Source: Spirochaetales bacterium
GTDB taxonomy: Bacteria > Spirochaetota > Spirochaetia > B11-G9
Direction: 5' to 3'
Assembly: GCA_027077185.1 (NCBI GenBank)
Contig: JALTGJ010000453.1
Span: 1 to 6,429, forward strand
DNA length: 6,429 nt
Shown: positions 1 to 6,298 of the stretch, piece by piece
Numbering within the stretch: position 1 is the first letter of the stretch
How the letters are laid out: each line of letters begins with the position of its first letter
The notes under the pieces: model-generated
What the model saw: only the letters and a program-made list of their open reading frames with translations
Told to the model about the DNA's origin: nothing
Database searches by the model: none
Position numbers and translations under genes: made by a program

Positions 1-318
1 TCTTCAAAAGATACTGAGCTGGCAAAGATAGCTGCAGATAATGGTATAATTAGTATTATTTATACTAACATTGACAAGGACGGCACTATGGACGGCCCGG
101 ATATAGAAAGCAGTATTCGCATAGCAGAAATCTCAAATTTACCAGTAATAATATCCGGGGGTATAAGCAGCAATAAGGATTTTCAAAAAATTGCAGAATT
201 GGAACATCCTGGAATAGCAGGGGTTATTACAGGTAAGGCTTTTTATGAGAAAAAAATAGACCTTCAGGAAAGCATTGGTAAATATCAGAAAATTTATGCA
301 AATGGAGGGGAATGGTAA
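1..318 (+). CDS. hisA: HisA, phosphoribosylformimino-AICAR ribotide isomerase (3' part)
   Basis: This is the C-terminal 105 residues of HisA; the 5' end lies outside the window and the frame is open from base 1. HisA is a cytoplasmic (beta/alpha)8-barrel enzyme that isomerises ProFAR to PRFAR (Amadori rearrangement) in histidine biosynthesis. The fragment shows the YTNIDKDGT motif at residues 21-29. By family knowledge its Thr (22) and second Asp (27) match the Thr/Asp pair of the active site. The phosphate-binding loops also fit: ISGGIS, and GVITGKAFY near the end. The stop TAA (316-318) shares its last base with the ATG of the next gene, so the two are probably translationally coupled. HisF, a paralogous barrel, is the main alternative, but the GVITGKAFYEKKIDL ending and the hisE-like neighbour favour HisA. 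No truncation or frameshift is seen in the visible part. Confidence 0.93.
   Translation, partial: SSKDTELAKIAADNGIISIIYTNIDKDGTMDGPDIESSIRIAEISNLPVIISGGISSNKDFQKIAELEHPGIAGVITGKAFYEKKIDLQESIGKYQKIYANGGEW
304..310 (+). promoter_or_regulatory. Ribosome binding site that decides the hisE start
   Basis: The purine run GGAGGGG lies inside the last codons of hisA. Two in-frame ATGs follow, at 312 and 318. From the GGAGG core (304-308) the spacing is 3 bases to the first and 9 to the second. The second is near the usual optimum, so the ATG at 318 is preferred. This gives a TAATG stop/start overlap with hisA. Confidence 0.75.
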
Positions 319-917
319 TGGATCTAATTCATAAAATACTCCCTTTGGTTATTAAAGACAGGCAGGGGCAGATACTGGAAGTTTCTCTCTCGAACGAAAA
401 AGGGTTTAACAAAAGTCTTGAACGAGGGCATCTGTGGCACATCCATAAAGAAACAGGAAGACTTCTTCCCTATTCTGAGGATTCATTATTAAATATATCT
501 GAACATAAAACCTGGTATGAGGCTCTTTTGAGTATCGGAAAAGACCATAATGATCAGCATGAACAAAGGGATCTCTTTAATTCTGATAATGGACAAAATG
601 AAATACAGGATAAGTTTATTCCCGGTGCAGAGGTTGAAGCTTCAAATACTATTGCTGTTCTTGAACAGCTTGTTTTAGAACGAAAGCTGCAGTTGCCCCG
701 AGGGTCATATACTACACACCTTTTTGAAAGCGGAGCAGAAAAAATCAGGAAAAAAACAGGAGAAGAGGCCATAGAATTAATTTTAGCTTCCAGCAGAGGC
801 GAAATTATCTATGAAGCAGCCGATCTTATATACCATATGCTGGTTCTTCTTGCTTCGGAGAACATATTATTTTCTGAAGTTCTTGTAGAATTAGGTAAAA
901 GGGCGGAACAGGGATGA
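318..917 (+). CDS. hisE: HisE phosphoribosyl-ATP pyrophosphatase with degenerate HisI-like N-terminus
   Basis: A 199-residue protein, starting at 318 because of RBS spacing (an ATG at 312 would add two residues). The C-terminal part, about residues 105-199, is a complete HisE domain. This cytoplasmic enzyme hydrolyses phosphoribosyl-ATP to phosphoribosyl-AMP and pyrophosphate, the second step of histidine biosynthesis. Visible motifs are LPRGSYTTHL (126-135), KKTGEEAIE (145-153) and EAADLIYH (166-173), whose acidic residues are the expected metal ligands. Residues 8-52 resemble the start of HisI (phosphoribosyl-AMP cyclohydrolase), as in fused HisIE proteins. However, the DCDxD-like motif and the Cys/His zinc site of HisI are absent, and the whole protein has no cysteine. 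The cyclohydrolase activity is therefore probably lost and must come from another gene. Residues 53-104 are a polar linker. The TGA overlaps the ATG of the next gene (ATGA). Confidence 0.88.
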   Translation: MDLIHKILPLVIKDRQGQILEVSLSNEKGFNKSLERGHLWHIHKETGRLLPYSEDSLLNISEHKTWYEALLSIGKDHNDQHEQRDLFNSDNGQNEIQDKFIPGAEVEASNTIAVLEQLVLERKLQLPRGSYTTHLFESGAEKIRKKTGEEAIELILASSRGEIIYEAADLIYHMLVLLASENILFSEVLVELGKRAEQG

Positions 918-2740
918 AAAAGCCTTATCTTGAACGGTTAAAAGATGGTGTTCTCCTTTTTGATGGTGCCATGGGAACCATGATTTATGATTCTGGAGTT
1001 TTTATTAACCAGTGTTTTGAAAATGTAAATCTCAGTTCACCTGATACTATATTAAATGTTCATCGCAGGATGGCAGATGCCGGAGCTCAGGTTTTGACTA
1101 CAAATTCATTCGGTGCCAACCCTATTAAACTAAAGACCTATGATCTGGAAGATAAAACAGAAGAGATAAATCTTAAAGCAGTAGAACTTGCAAGAGAGAT
1201 AGCAGGTGATAGGCTGTATGTTGCCGGTTCGATAGGTCCGTCATCTGTAAGAATGGCGCCTATAGGGAATACTCCAAGGGAGGAAGTAGAAGAGGCTTTT
1301 CGAATCCAGATTTCAGCTCTCTTAAAGGGTGGAGTTGATCTATTGTTATTTGAAACATTCAGAAATTTGGATGAATTAATTCTTGCATGCCGTACTGCAA
1401 GGCTGATAGATAAAGAAATTGCTGTTCAGGCACAAATTAGCATTAGACCTGAAGAATCAGAGATTAATAAGAGAGCCTATCTTGACCTTTTTAAGCGGCT
1501 GGATGATGAAAAATCTATTGATATAGTTGGAATGAACTGTTCGACAGGTCCTGCAGATATGCTTGATATACTTAAGGAAATACAGGGGCGATTGTCCAAA
1601 CCTTTTTCAATAATGCCAAATGCCGGATATCCCAGGGATATTGATGGAAGGCAGATGTATCTTGCTTCGCCGGAATATTTTGCCGAATACTCTCTTAAAT
1701 TTCTCGATTCGGGAGTTTCTGTTATTGGCGGCTGCTGTGGAACCACTCAGGATCATATAAAGAAAATGGGAGAAGCTTTTCTTTCTCTTGATAAAGGAAG
1801 AAGAACTCAAATTAAAATTAAACAGGATGACGTTTTATCTATAAAAGAAATCCCTTTGGAAGAAAGATCTCTATTTGGGAAATCCCTTGCAGAAGGGACA
1901 TGGGTAACTGCCATTGAACTGGTTCCTCCTGTCGGTACAAATTTAAGTTCCGTTTTAAAAAAATCAGAAAAATTATCAAATCATAATGTCTCTGCAATTA
2001 ATATTCCGGATGGGCCAAGAGCTTCTTCGAGAATTTCAGCTTCACTTAGCGCTGTTGAAATATACCGGCTTAGCGGGATAGAGACTATTCCCCATATTTG
2101 CTGTCGGGATAAAAACTTAATAGGGCTTCAGTCTGAACTATTAAGTTCCCAGGCAGCTGGTTTGCGTAATTTGCTAATAATTACAGGAGATCCTCCAAAG
2201 GTTGGAAATTATCCAAATGTAACTGGAGTATTTGATGTAGACTCCATAGGATTAATATCTTTGGCGGCCAGCCTTAATAAAGGAATTGACCTGGGAGGGA
2301 AAAGTCTTCCTGAGCAAACTTCTTTTGTTATTGGTGCAGGTATAAATCCCACAGCACAGTTTATAGAAAAGGAGATCGAAAGAGCTTTTTTAAAAGCAGA
2401 AGCCGGTGCAGATTTTTTTATAACCCAACCAGTCTTTGATCTGGAGGTTTTAAGTAAATTCCTTAAAAAAATAAAGGATACAAATGTTCCTGTTCTTGCA
2501 GGAATCTGGCCCCTTGCAAGTTATAGGAATGCTCTTTTTCTAAATAATGAAGTTCCTGGTGTAAAAATACCTGAATATATTATGAAGAGAATGGAAAAAC
2601 AGAAATCCAAAGAAGATGCAAGAGATGAGGGTATACTTATAGCAAGGGATTCTATTAAGCAGATGAAAGATAAAATTGCGGGTATTCAGGTTAGCCCTCC
2701 CTTTGGACGCATAGATACTGCCCTTGAGGTTATCGCCTGA
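914..2740 (+). CDS. Bifunctional homocysteine S-methyltransferase / methylenetetrahydrofolate reductase (YitJ-type)
   Basis: A 608-residue cytoplasmic two-domain enzyme of the methionine and folate one-carbon pathways. Residues 1-290 form a homocysteine S-methyltransferase barrel: LFDGAMGTM near the start, and the zinc ligands Cys209 (in GMNCSTGP) and Cys274/Cys275 (in GGCCGTT). Residues 325-608 form an FAD-dependent MetF-type reductase that makes 5-methyl-tetrahydrofolate from the 5,10-methylene form. Visible there are Glu335 (AIELVPP), Asp426 (ITGDPPK) and Gln505 (FFITQPVFD), which match the key Glu, Asp and Gln of MetF by motif position. All expected catalytic residues are present, and the length matches the YitJ-type fusion. 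The methyl donor of the first domain cannot be read from sequence; it may be S-methylmethionine, SAM or a folate or corrinoid system. The ATG overlaps the hisE stop, so translation is probably coupled. No SAM riboswitch or T-box can be placed immediately upstream, which is coding. Confidence 0.93.
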   Translation: MKKPYLERLKDGVLLFDGAMGTMIYDSGVFINQCFENVNLSSPDTILNVHRRMADAGAQVLTTNSFGANPIKLKTYDLEDKTEEINLKAVELAREIAGDRLYVAGSIGPSSVRMAPIGNTPREEVEEAFRIQISALLKGGVDLLLFETFRNLDELILACRTARLIDKEIAVQAQISIRPEESEINKRAYLDLFKRLDDEKSIDIVGMNCSTGPADMLDILKEIQGRLSKPFSIMPNAGYPRDIDGRQMYLASPEYFAEYSLKFLDSGVSVIGGCCGTTQDHIKKMGEAFLSLDKGRRTQIKIKQDDVLSIKEIPLEERSLFGKSLAEGTWVTAIELVPPVGTNLSSVLKKSEKLSNHNVSAINIPDGPRASSRISASLSAVEIYRLSGIETIPHICCRDKNLIGLQSELLSSQAAGLRNLLIITGDPPKVGNYPNVTGVFDVDSIGLISLAASLNKGIDLGGKSLPEQTSFVIGAGINPTAQFIEKEIERAFLKAEAGADFFITQPVFDLEVLSKFLKKIKDTNVPVLAGIWPLASYRNALFLNNEVPGVKIPEYIMKRMEKQKSKEDARDEGILIARDSIKQMKDKIAGIQVSPPFGRIDTALEVIA

Positions 2741-2825
2741 GAAGTCTGGTAAAAGCTCTCAGGTGGAGCACTCTTTTGAGGGCTTAATTGCCTTCTGCTG
2801 AGGTTTTTTTTACTGCAGCAGAAGG
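2733..2825. terminator. Chained inverted repeats at convergent gene ends, possible two-way terminator
   Basis: Between and across the two convergent stop codons lie four overlapping inverted repeats. 2733-2742 pairs with 2757-2766 (10 bp with two G-U pairs, including perfect CCTGAGA/TCTCAGG). 2753-2761 pairs with 2777-2785 (9 bp, one G-U). 2778-2783 pairs with 2790-2795 (6 bp, one G-U). 2791-2800 pairs perfectly with 2816-2825 (CCTTCTGCTG/CAGCAGAAGG). An eight-T run (2804-2811) sits in the loop of the last one rather than after a stem, and on the minus strand the second stem is followed only by a short TTT. None is a textbook intrinsic terminator, but the location suits termination from both sides. 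Confidence 0.4.
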
Positions 2826-4643
2826 GATATTATTATAAAATAAAACGATTTTTTCTCTTGTATGGTTTTGAGTCAGTTTTACATATAGTGTTTTTTCTTC
2901 TTTTTTATAGACCCAACCACTGGAATAGTACTGAAACCGGGTATCACTATTCCATTTAATTCCATTCATTTGAAGACTTTTAAAGGGTTCCACACCTTTA
3001 ATAATCAGATGGTGTACACTGGATCTTGGGTATGTAAATTCAAATTTTGAAGTTGAATTATTTGAACTGAATGAAACTATATTTGCAACTGTCCAGACAG
3101 AAATATCAGAACCAGCAGTCCCCTGAAAATTTACAACATGCGGATAATACTCATTTGATATCAATTTTGAATAGAGTAAATCTGCTCCAAAGTAAGTTTT
3201 GCCCCTGGGTACCCCCTCCCGGTCAATAAACTCAGGAAAAAGGCCTTTATCATCTGATAGATTTAGTACACTGACAACCAGGCTTCTCCCAATACTTGTA
3301 AACAGCTCATTGGATTCCAGCATTCCAATTTTATAAAGTGTAATACCTGTTCTGATGGAAAGAGAAGTATTAAACAGATTATCTTTACCCTCTGAAAGGA
3401 AAAGACCTCCATTTATTCTTGTTAAAATGGGAAATATTTGTTCTTCAATAACAGAGTAAAGCCTCATAAGGCTTTTATATTGAGCTTTTTCATTCTGAAC
3501 TGAATCATAATAAATTTCCACCATACCGGTCAGTACCGATGGTGTAAAATTTTTACTAAGGTCAATAGATTTGATAAATTTGGAAAAATCTGTATCCAGG
3601 GCAGATGAGGATATCCAGGATAGTTCCCTAAGAAGATCCTGATCCAGAAATAGAGACATATCTTCAGTTTTAAGTGCTGTGGAGATCTTTTTTTTGAGTT
3701 TATCATCCATTTTTATTCGTGAAAAATTAGTATTTACAATATTTCCCAGAAAAGGTGCACTTAGAAAATTAAATTCAGTTTCTTTATTTGAAATTTTATC
3801 TACAATATTTTCTACCTGGGCAAAGCGTTCTCTCTTTATACTTTCTGCAATAAAAGAACTAAGCAGATAATTATCCAGCCCGTATTTCCCATCAGATAAA
3901 AGCCATTCTCCTTTATCCTTGTTGTATCTGTTTTTTTGCCAGCCTTCATATGCTTCGCTTATGAAGTTTTCTACTGTAGATTCGTAGATATCTTTGGATA
4001 CAGGATTTGATTTACCGAAAAAATAGAAATGAAGAGGATCAATATCTGAAATTTTATCTATGACAATAGAGGCTGTTTTATCTGCTAAGGGAATAATTAA
4101 TGATCCTGCAGTTTGATCATAGTCAGAACCATTTTTTGTTGAAAACATATAGTTTTCACCTGCTACAGTATATGAATAACAGGGAAGATAAGATACCTGG
4201 TGAATGTCTGACATGAATTTAGAAGGCAGTATAAGGGTATCTGAAGAAGATCCTGTATACTCTATATCAAATACAATACTTCCGGATGGTTTTGTATTAA
4301 TTTTTATTGATAGTGAGCTGGTAAATATAAGAGTAAAACCGGTTTCTGATACAGAATATGAGCTAAGCTCTGCAGTAGTTTTATTACCTTCCTTATGAAG
4401 GATCATTACCGGCTCTTTTGAAAGATTCATGATAAGTCCGGGAAGTAATAGCTTTACATTTGAAATACCATTTTTATTTAGACCCTGTTCTGAAGAGCCT
4501 GATAGTTGTAATTTGTCTATTTTAATATTAAAAAAGTTATCTCTGTTATTAAACTCAAGGAATAAAAGGAAAGCTGTAGTAAGCAGGAAAAACAGAGGTA
4601 TTAAATAGTAAATTTTTTGTATTTTTGTATTCATTTTACGCAT
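2784..4643 (-). CDS. Membrane-anchored extracytoplasmic protein of unknown function
   Basis: A 619-residue protein that I do not recognise. It begins with a short basic stretch (MRKMNTKIQK) and a single strongly hydrophobic segment at about 11-31, with no lipobox. This suggests an uncleaved signal anchor, with the rest outside the inner membrane. Residues 40-215 alternate hydrophobic and polar residues and are rich in Ser, Thr and Gly, like a beta-sandwich. Residues 216-500 look mainly helical, with NGGLFLSEG and DDKGLFPEF motifs that recall turns in (alpha/alpha) toroid enzymes. Residues 535-606 look beta-rich again. This beta/helical/beta layout resembles some polysaccharide lyases and glycosidases, but no catalytic motif is identified, so that is only a hint. 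The single cysteine is Cys155. The gene is convergent with the methionine gene and divergent from the TPR gene. The start may be Met1 (4643) or Met4 (4634); neither has a Shine-Dalgarno sequence. Confidence 0.85.
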   Translation of the reverse strand: MRKMNTKIQKIYYLIPLFFLLTTAFLLFLEFNNRDNFFNIKIDKLQLSGSSEQGLNKNGISNVKLLLPGLIMNLSKEPVMILHKEGNKTTAELSSYSVSETGFTLIFTSSLSIKINTKPSGSIVFDIEYTGSSSDTLILPSKFMSDIHQVSYLPCYSYTVAGENYMFSTKNGSDYDQTAGSLIIPLADKTASIVIDKISDIDPLHFYFFGKSNPVSKDIYESTVENFISEAYEGWQKNRYNKDKGEWLLSDGKYGLDNYLLSSFIAESIKRERFAQVENIVDKISNKETEFNFLSAPFLGNIVNTNFSRIKMDDKLKKKISTALKTEDMSLFLDQDLLRELSWISSSALDTDFSKFIKSIDLSKNFTPSVLTGMVEIYYDSVQNEKAQYKSLMRLYSVIEEQIFPILTRINGGLFLSEGKDNLFNTSLSIRTGITLYKIGMLESNELFTSIGRSLVVSVLNLSDDKGLFPEFIDREGVPRGKTYFGADLLYSKLISNEYYPHVVNFQGTAGSDISVWTVANIVSFSSNNSTSKFEFTYPRSSVHHLIIKGVEPFKSLQMNGIKWNSDTRFQYYSSGWVYKKEEKTLYVKLTQNHTREKIVLFYNNIPSAAVKKTSAEGN

Positions 4644-4670
4644 ATTAACAATGAAAGATTAAAATATCAA
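4642..4670 (-). promoter_or_regulatory. Candidate promoter of the minus-strand membrane protein gene
   Basis: Read on the minus strand, TTGATA (4670-4665, five of six to TTGACA) is followed after exactly 17 bases by TAATAT (4647-4642, four of six to TATAAT). The -10 box runs into the first ATG (4643). The predicted transcription start would be around 4635-4634, at the second in-frame ATG. If real, the transcript would be leaderless or nearly so and would start at Met4. In an AT-rich region such matches can arise by chance. Confidence 0.4.
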
Positions 4671-4838
4671 CGCCTTGTAAATTTTTAATTCAGACAGTAT
4701 ATTAGTCCTCTAAGGAAGCTGTATACCAGGGGTCCAAAATAACTGTCTAAAATAACAGAAATTTTGTACCTGATAATCGTTGTATGCATCTTGTTTTCAG
4801 CTTAAATTCAGCAGGGATATTCCATATAACCAGACTAT

Positions 4839-4843
4839 AGGAG
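4839..4843 (+). promoter_or_regulatory. Ribosome binding site of the TPR lipoprotein gene
   Basis: AGGAG lies six bases before the GTG at 4850. An in-frame TAA at 4844-4846 rules out any longer protein. The first in-frame ATG (codon 16) would remove the signal peptide. The site therefore fixes GTG as the start. Confidence 0.85.
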
Positions 4844-4849
4844 TAATTA

Positions 4850-6220
4850 GTGAGAATATTTGTATTAATACTGACTGTTTTTTCATTTTTTACTATGTGT
4901 ACTACAACAAATTTAAAAAAAACTGAAGAAGATAAAAAAATTGAAGTTGATCTTGCACCTTATGAAAGTATAAGTTTTTATATGAGTGTCGGTGATCCAC
5001 TAAAGGCTTTGAAGTCCTTTAAGGACGCATATTCTGAAAATCCTGAGAGTACAGAAACCAAAATTTTATATTCTTCCCTTCTTCTTACAGCAGGGAAACT
5101 GGATGAAGCAAGGAAGACCCTGAATGATATTCTTGCCGGGGAACCTGATAATATGGATGCCAGGTTTAATCTTTCTTTTTTGGAGGGTATGGCTGGTAAT
5201 ACTGATAAAGAGGAAGAACAGCTTAATATCATTCTAAAAAAAGATCCCGAAAATGCCAAAGCTTTATCTTCATTGGGAGAGTTGTACCTTACTTCCAAAG
5301 AATATGATAAGGCAAAAGACGCTTTTCAAAAAAGTATTACCATTGATAAGGATAATATTGTAGCAAGAGAGGGCTATGGTAATCTTCTTCTTAGAGATAA
5401 GTCCTATGAAGATTCTGAAAAACAATTTGATCATGTTATAAAAACAAACCCTGATTATTCATTTGCATATACAGATAGAAGTAAGGCCAGATCCGGTTTG
5501 AATGATGCTGAAGGTGCAATATCAGATTTATCTAAAGCTATTGAACTTAATAATAAATATTACTGGAATTATATTGATAGAGGGAAATTACTACTTTTTG
5601 TTGATAACAGGGAAGGCGCATTTGCCGATTTCAATAAAGCAATAGAGATTGATCCTGATTTTTTCTATGCATATGTGTATAGAGCAGGGATTAATGATGG
5701 GAAAAAAGATATTGATGCTGCTGCCGCAGATTATTATAAAGTTATTAACCTTCGACCTGATTATTATTTTGCCTATAAACCCCTTGCAATAATAGAGTAT
5801 AAAAGGGGTAACTATAAGCAGGCAGCGGACTTATTTAAAAAAACAAGTGAGAGTATACCGGAAGATCCGGCTTATATTCTGCTTGCAGGTATTTCCAGGT
5901 ATGCCGAAGGTGATAAAAAAGCAGGTATTGATATTATAAAATCTGCAATGGATAATATGCCATCAGATGGTTATTTTCGTGATATTGCAAGAATGTTTGC
6001 AGAACCTGGTTATGATGCATATTTAATTAATAAACTGAATAAAGAAACCAAGCTGCCCCTAAAAAGTAGAGTTTTGTTTTATGTTGCTACATATTATAAA
6101 CTTCAGGGGAAACAGCGGCTTGCAGATATCTATTTTTTGGAAGTTGCAGATGCTAAAATATTTGGTATGTTTGAAACAGATCTGGCAGAATATGAATTGA
6201 AAGATAAAAATAGAGAGTAA
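4850..6220 (+). CDS. TPR-repeat protein, probable lipoprotein
   Basis: A 456-residue protein started by GTG. Residues 2-16 form a short hydrophobic signal segment ending in FFTMC. Cys17 is followed by a polar, lysine- and acid-rich stretch, as in lipoproteins. The -1 Met is unusual for a lipobox, though spirochaete lipoboxes are known to be relaxed. Residues 68-373 hold nine successive 34-residue tetratricopeptide repeats in strict phase, starting near residues 68, 102, 136, 170, 204, 238, 272, 306 and 340. A partial repeat precedes them (about 36-67) and another TPR-like unit lies near 404-437. Typical endings are DPEN, NPDY, DPDF and RPDY. TPRs bind other proteins, so a periplasmic or outer-membrane scaffold role is likely, but the partner is unknown. 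The downstream TraB-family gene, 78 bases away with no clear terminator between, is probably co-transcribed. Confidence 0.9.
   Translation: MRIFVLILTVFSFFTMCTTTNLKKTEEDKKIEVDLAPYESISFYMSVGDPLKALKSFKDAYSENPESTETKILYSSLLLTAGKLDEARKTLNDILAGEPDNMDARFNLSFLEGMAGNTDKEEEQLNIILKKDPENAKALSSLGELYLTSKEYDKAKDAFQKSITIDKDNIVAREGYGNLLLRDKSYEDSEKQFDHVIKTNPDYSFAYTDRSKARSGLNDAEGAISDLSKAIELNNKYYWNYIDRGKLLLFVDNREGAFADFNKAIEIDPDFFYAYVYRAGINDGKKDIDAAAADYYKVINLRPDYYFAYKPLAIIEYKRGNYKQAADLFKKTSESIPEDPAYILLAGISRYAEGDKKAGIDIIKSAMDNMPSDGYFRDIARMFAEPGYDAYLINKLNKETKLPLKSRVLFYVATYYKLQGKQRLADIYFLEVADAKIFGMFETDLAEYELKDKNRE
5051..5968 (+). repeat. Nine in-phase TPR units within the lipoprotein gene
   Basis: This protein-level repeat covers codons 68-373, 102 bp per unit. 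The units keep the TPR pattern (small residues at helix crossings, closing Pro-Asp/Glu). Four junctions carry aromatic clusters spaced exactly 34 residues apart: Y203/F205/Y207, Y237/Y238/W239/Y241, F271/F272/Y273/Y275 and Y305/Y306/F307/Y309. The DNA copies are diverged, so this is an old array rather than a recent expansion. Confidence 0.85.
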
Positions 6221-6286
6221 AATTTGAGAGAAGAAGTACTTTTAAAGTAGAAAAAAAGATAAAGCGTAAAAAGCTTAAATGATTAT

Positions 6287-6291
6287 AGGAG
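6287..6291 (+). promoter_or_regulatory. Ribosome binding site of the TraB-family gene
   Basis: AGGAG lies seven bases before the TTG at 6299. No ATG or GTG occurs in that frame between the upstream in-frame TAA (6260-6262) and the conserved GTAH motif, so the site supports TTG as the start. Confidence 0.8.
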
Positions 6292-6298
6292 AAGAAAT

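Noticed and set aside
554..772. Minus-strand open frame opposite the HisE gene
   Set aside because: Its translation is low-complexity and cysteine/serine-rich, as expected for an antisense shadow of a conserved enzyme domain.
4204..4398. Open reading frame on the + strand inside the minus-strand gene
   Set aside because: It is the antisense shadow of the coding region, with no ribosome binding site or recognisable protein.
4692..4748. Inverted repeat AGACAGT / ACTGTCT in the divergent intergenic region
   Set aside because: Only 7 bp with a 43-base gap, no extension on either side; could be an operator but is not distinguishable from chance.
4781..4830. Promoter boxes for the TPR gene (TTGTAT-17-TAAATT at 4781-4809, or TATAAC at about 4825)
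   Set aside because: The -35 boxes match only three of six positions and several alternatives are equally good, so no single promoter can be supported.
4784..4840. 18-codon ORF (MHLVFSLNSAGIFHITRL) ending just before the TPR gene ribosome binding site
   Set aside because: It has no Shine-Dalgarno sequence and no amino-acid run typical of a leader peptide; it is expected by chance.
6221..6298. Terminator or promoter between the TPR and TraB genes
   Set aside because: Only tiny palindromes (ACTTTTAAAGT, AAGC/GCTT) occur, with no stem plus T-run and no convincing -35/-10 pair.
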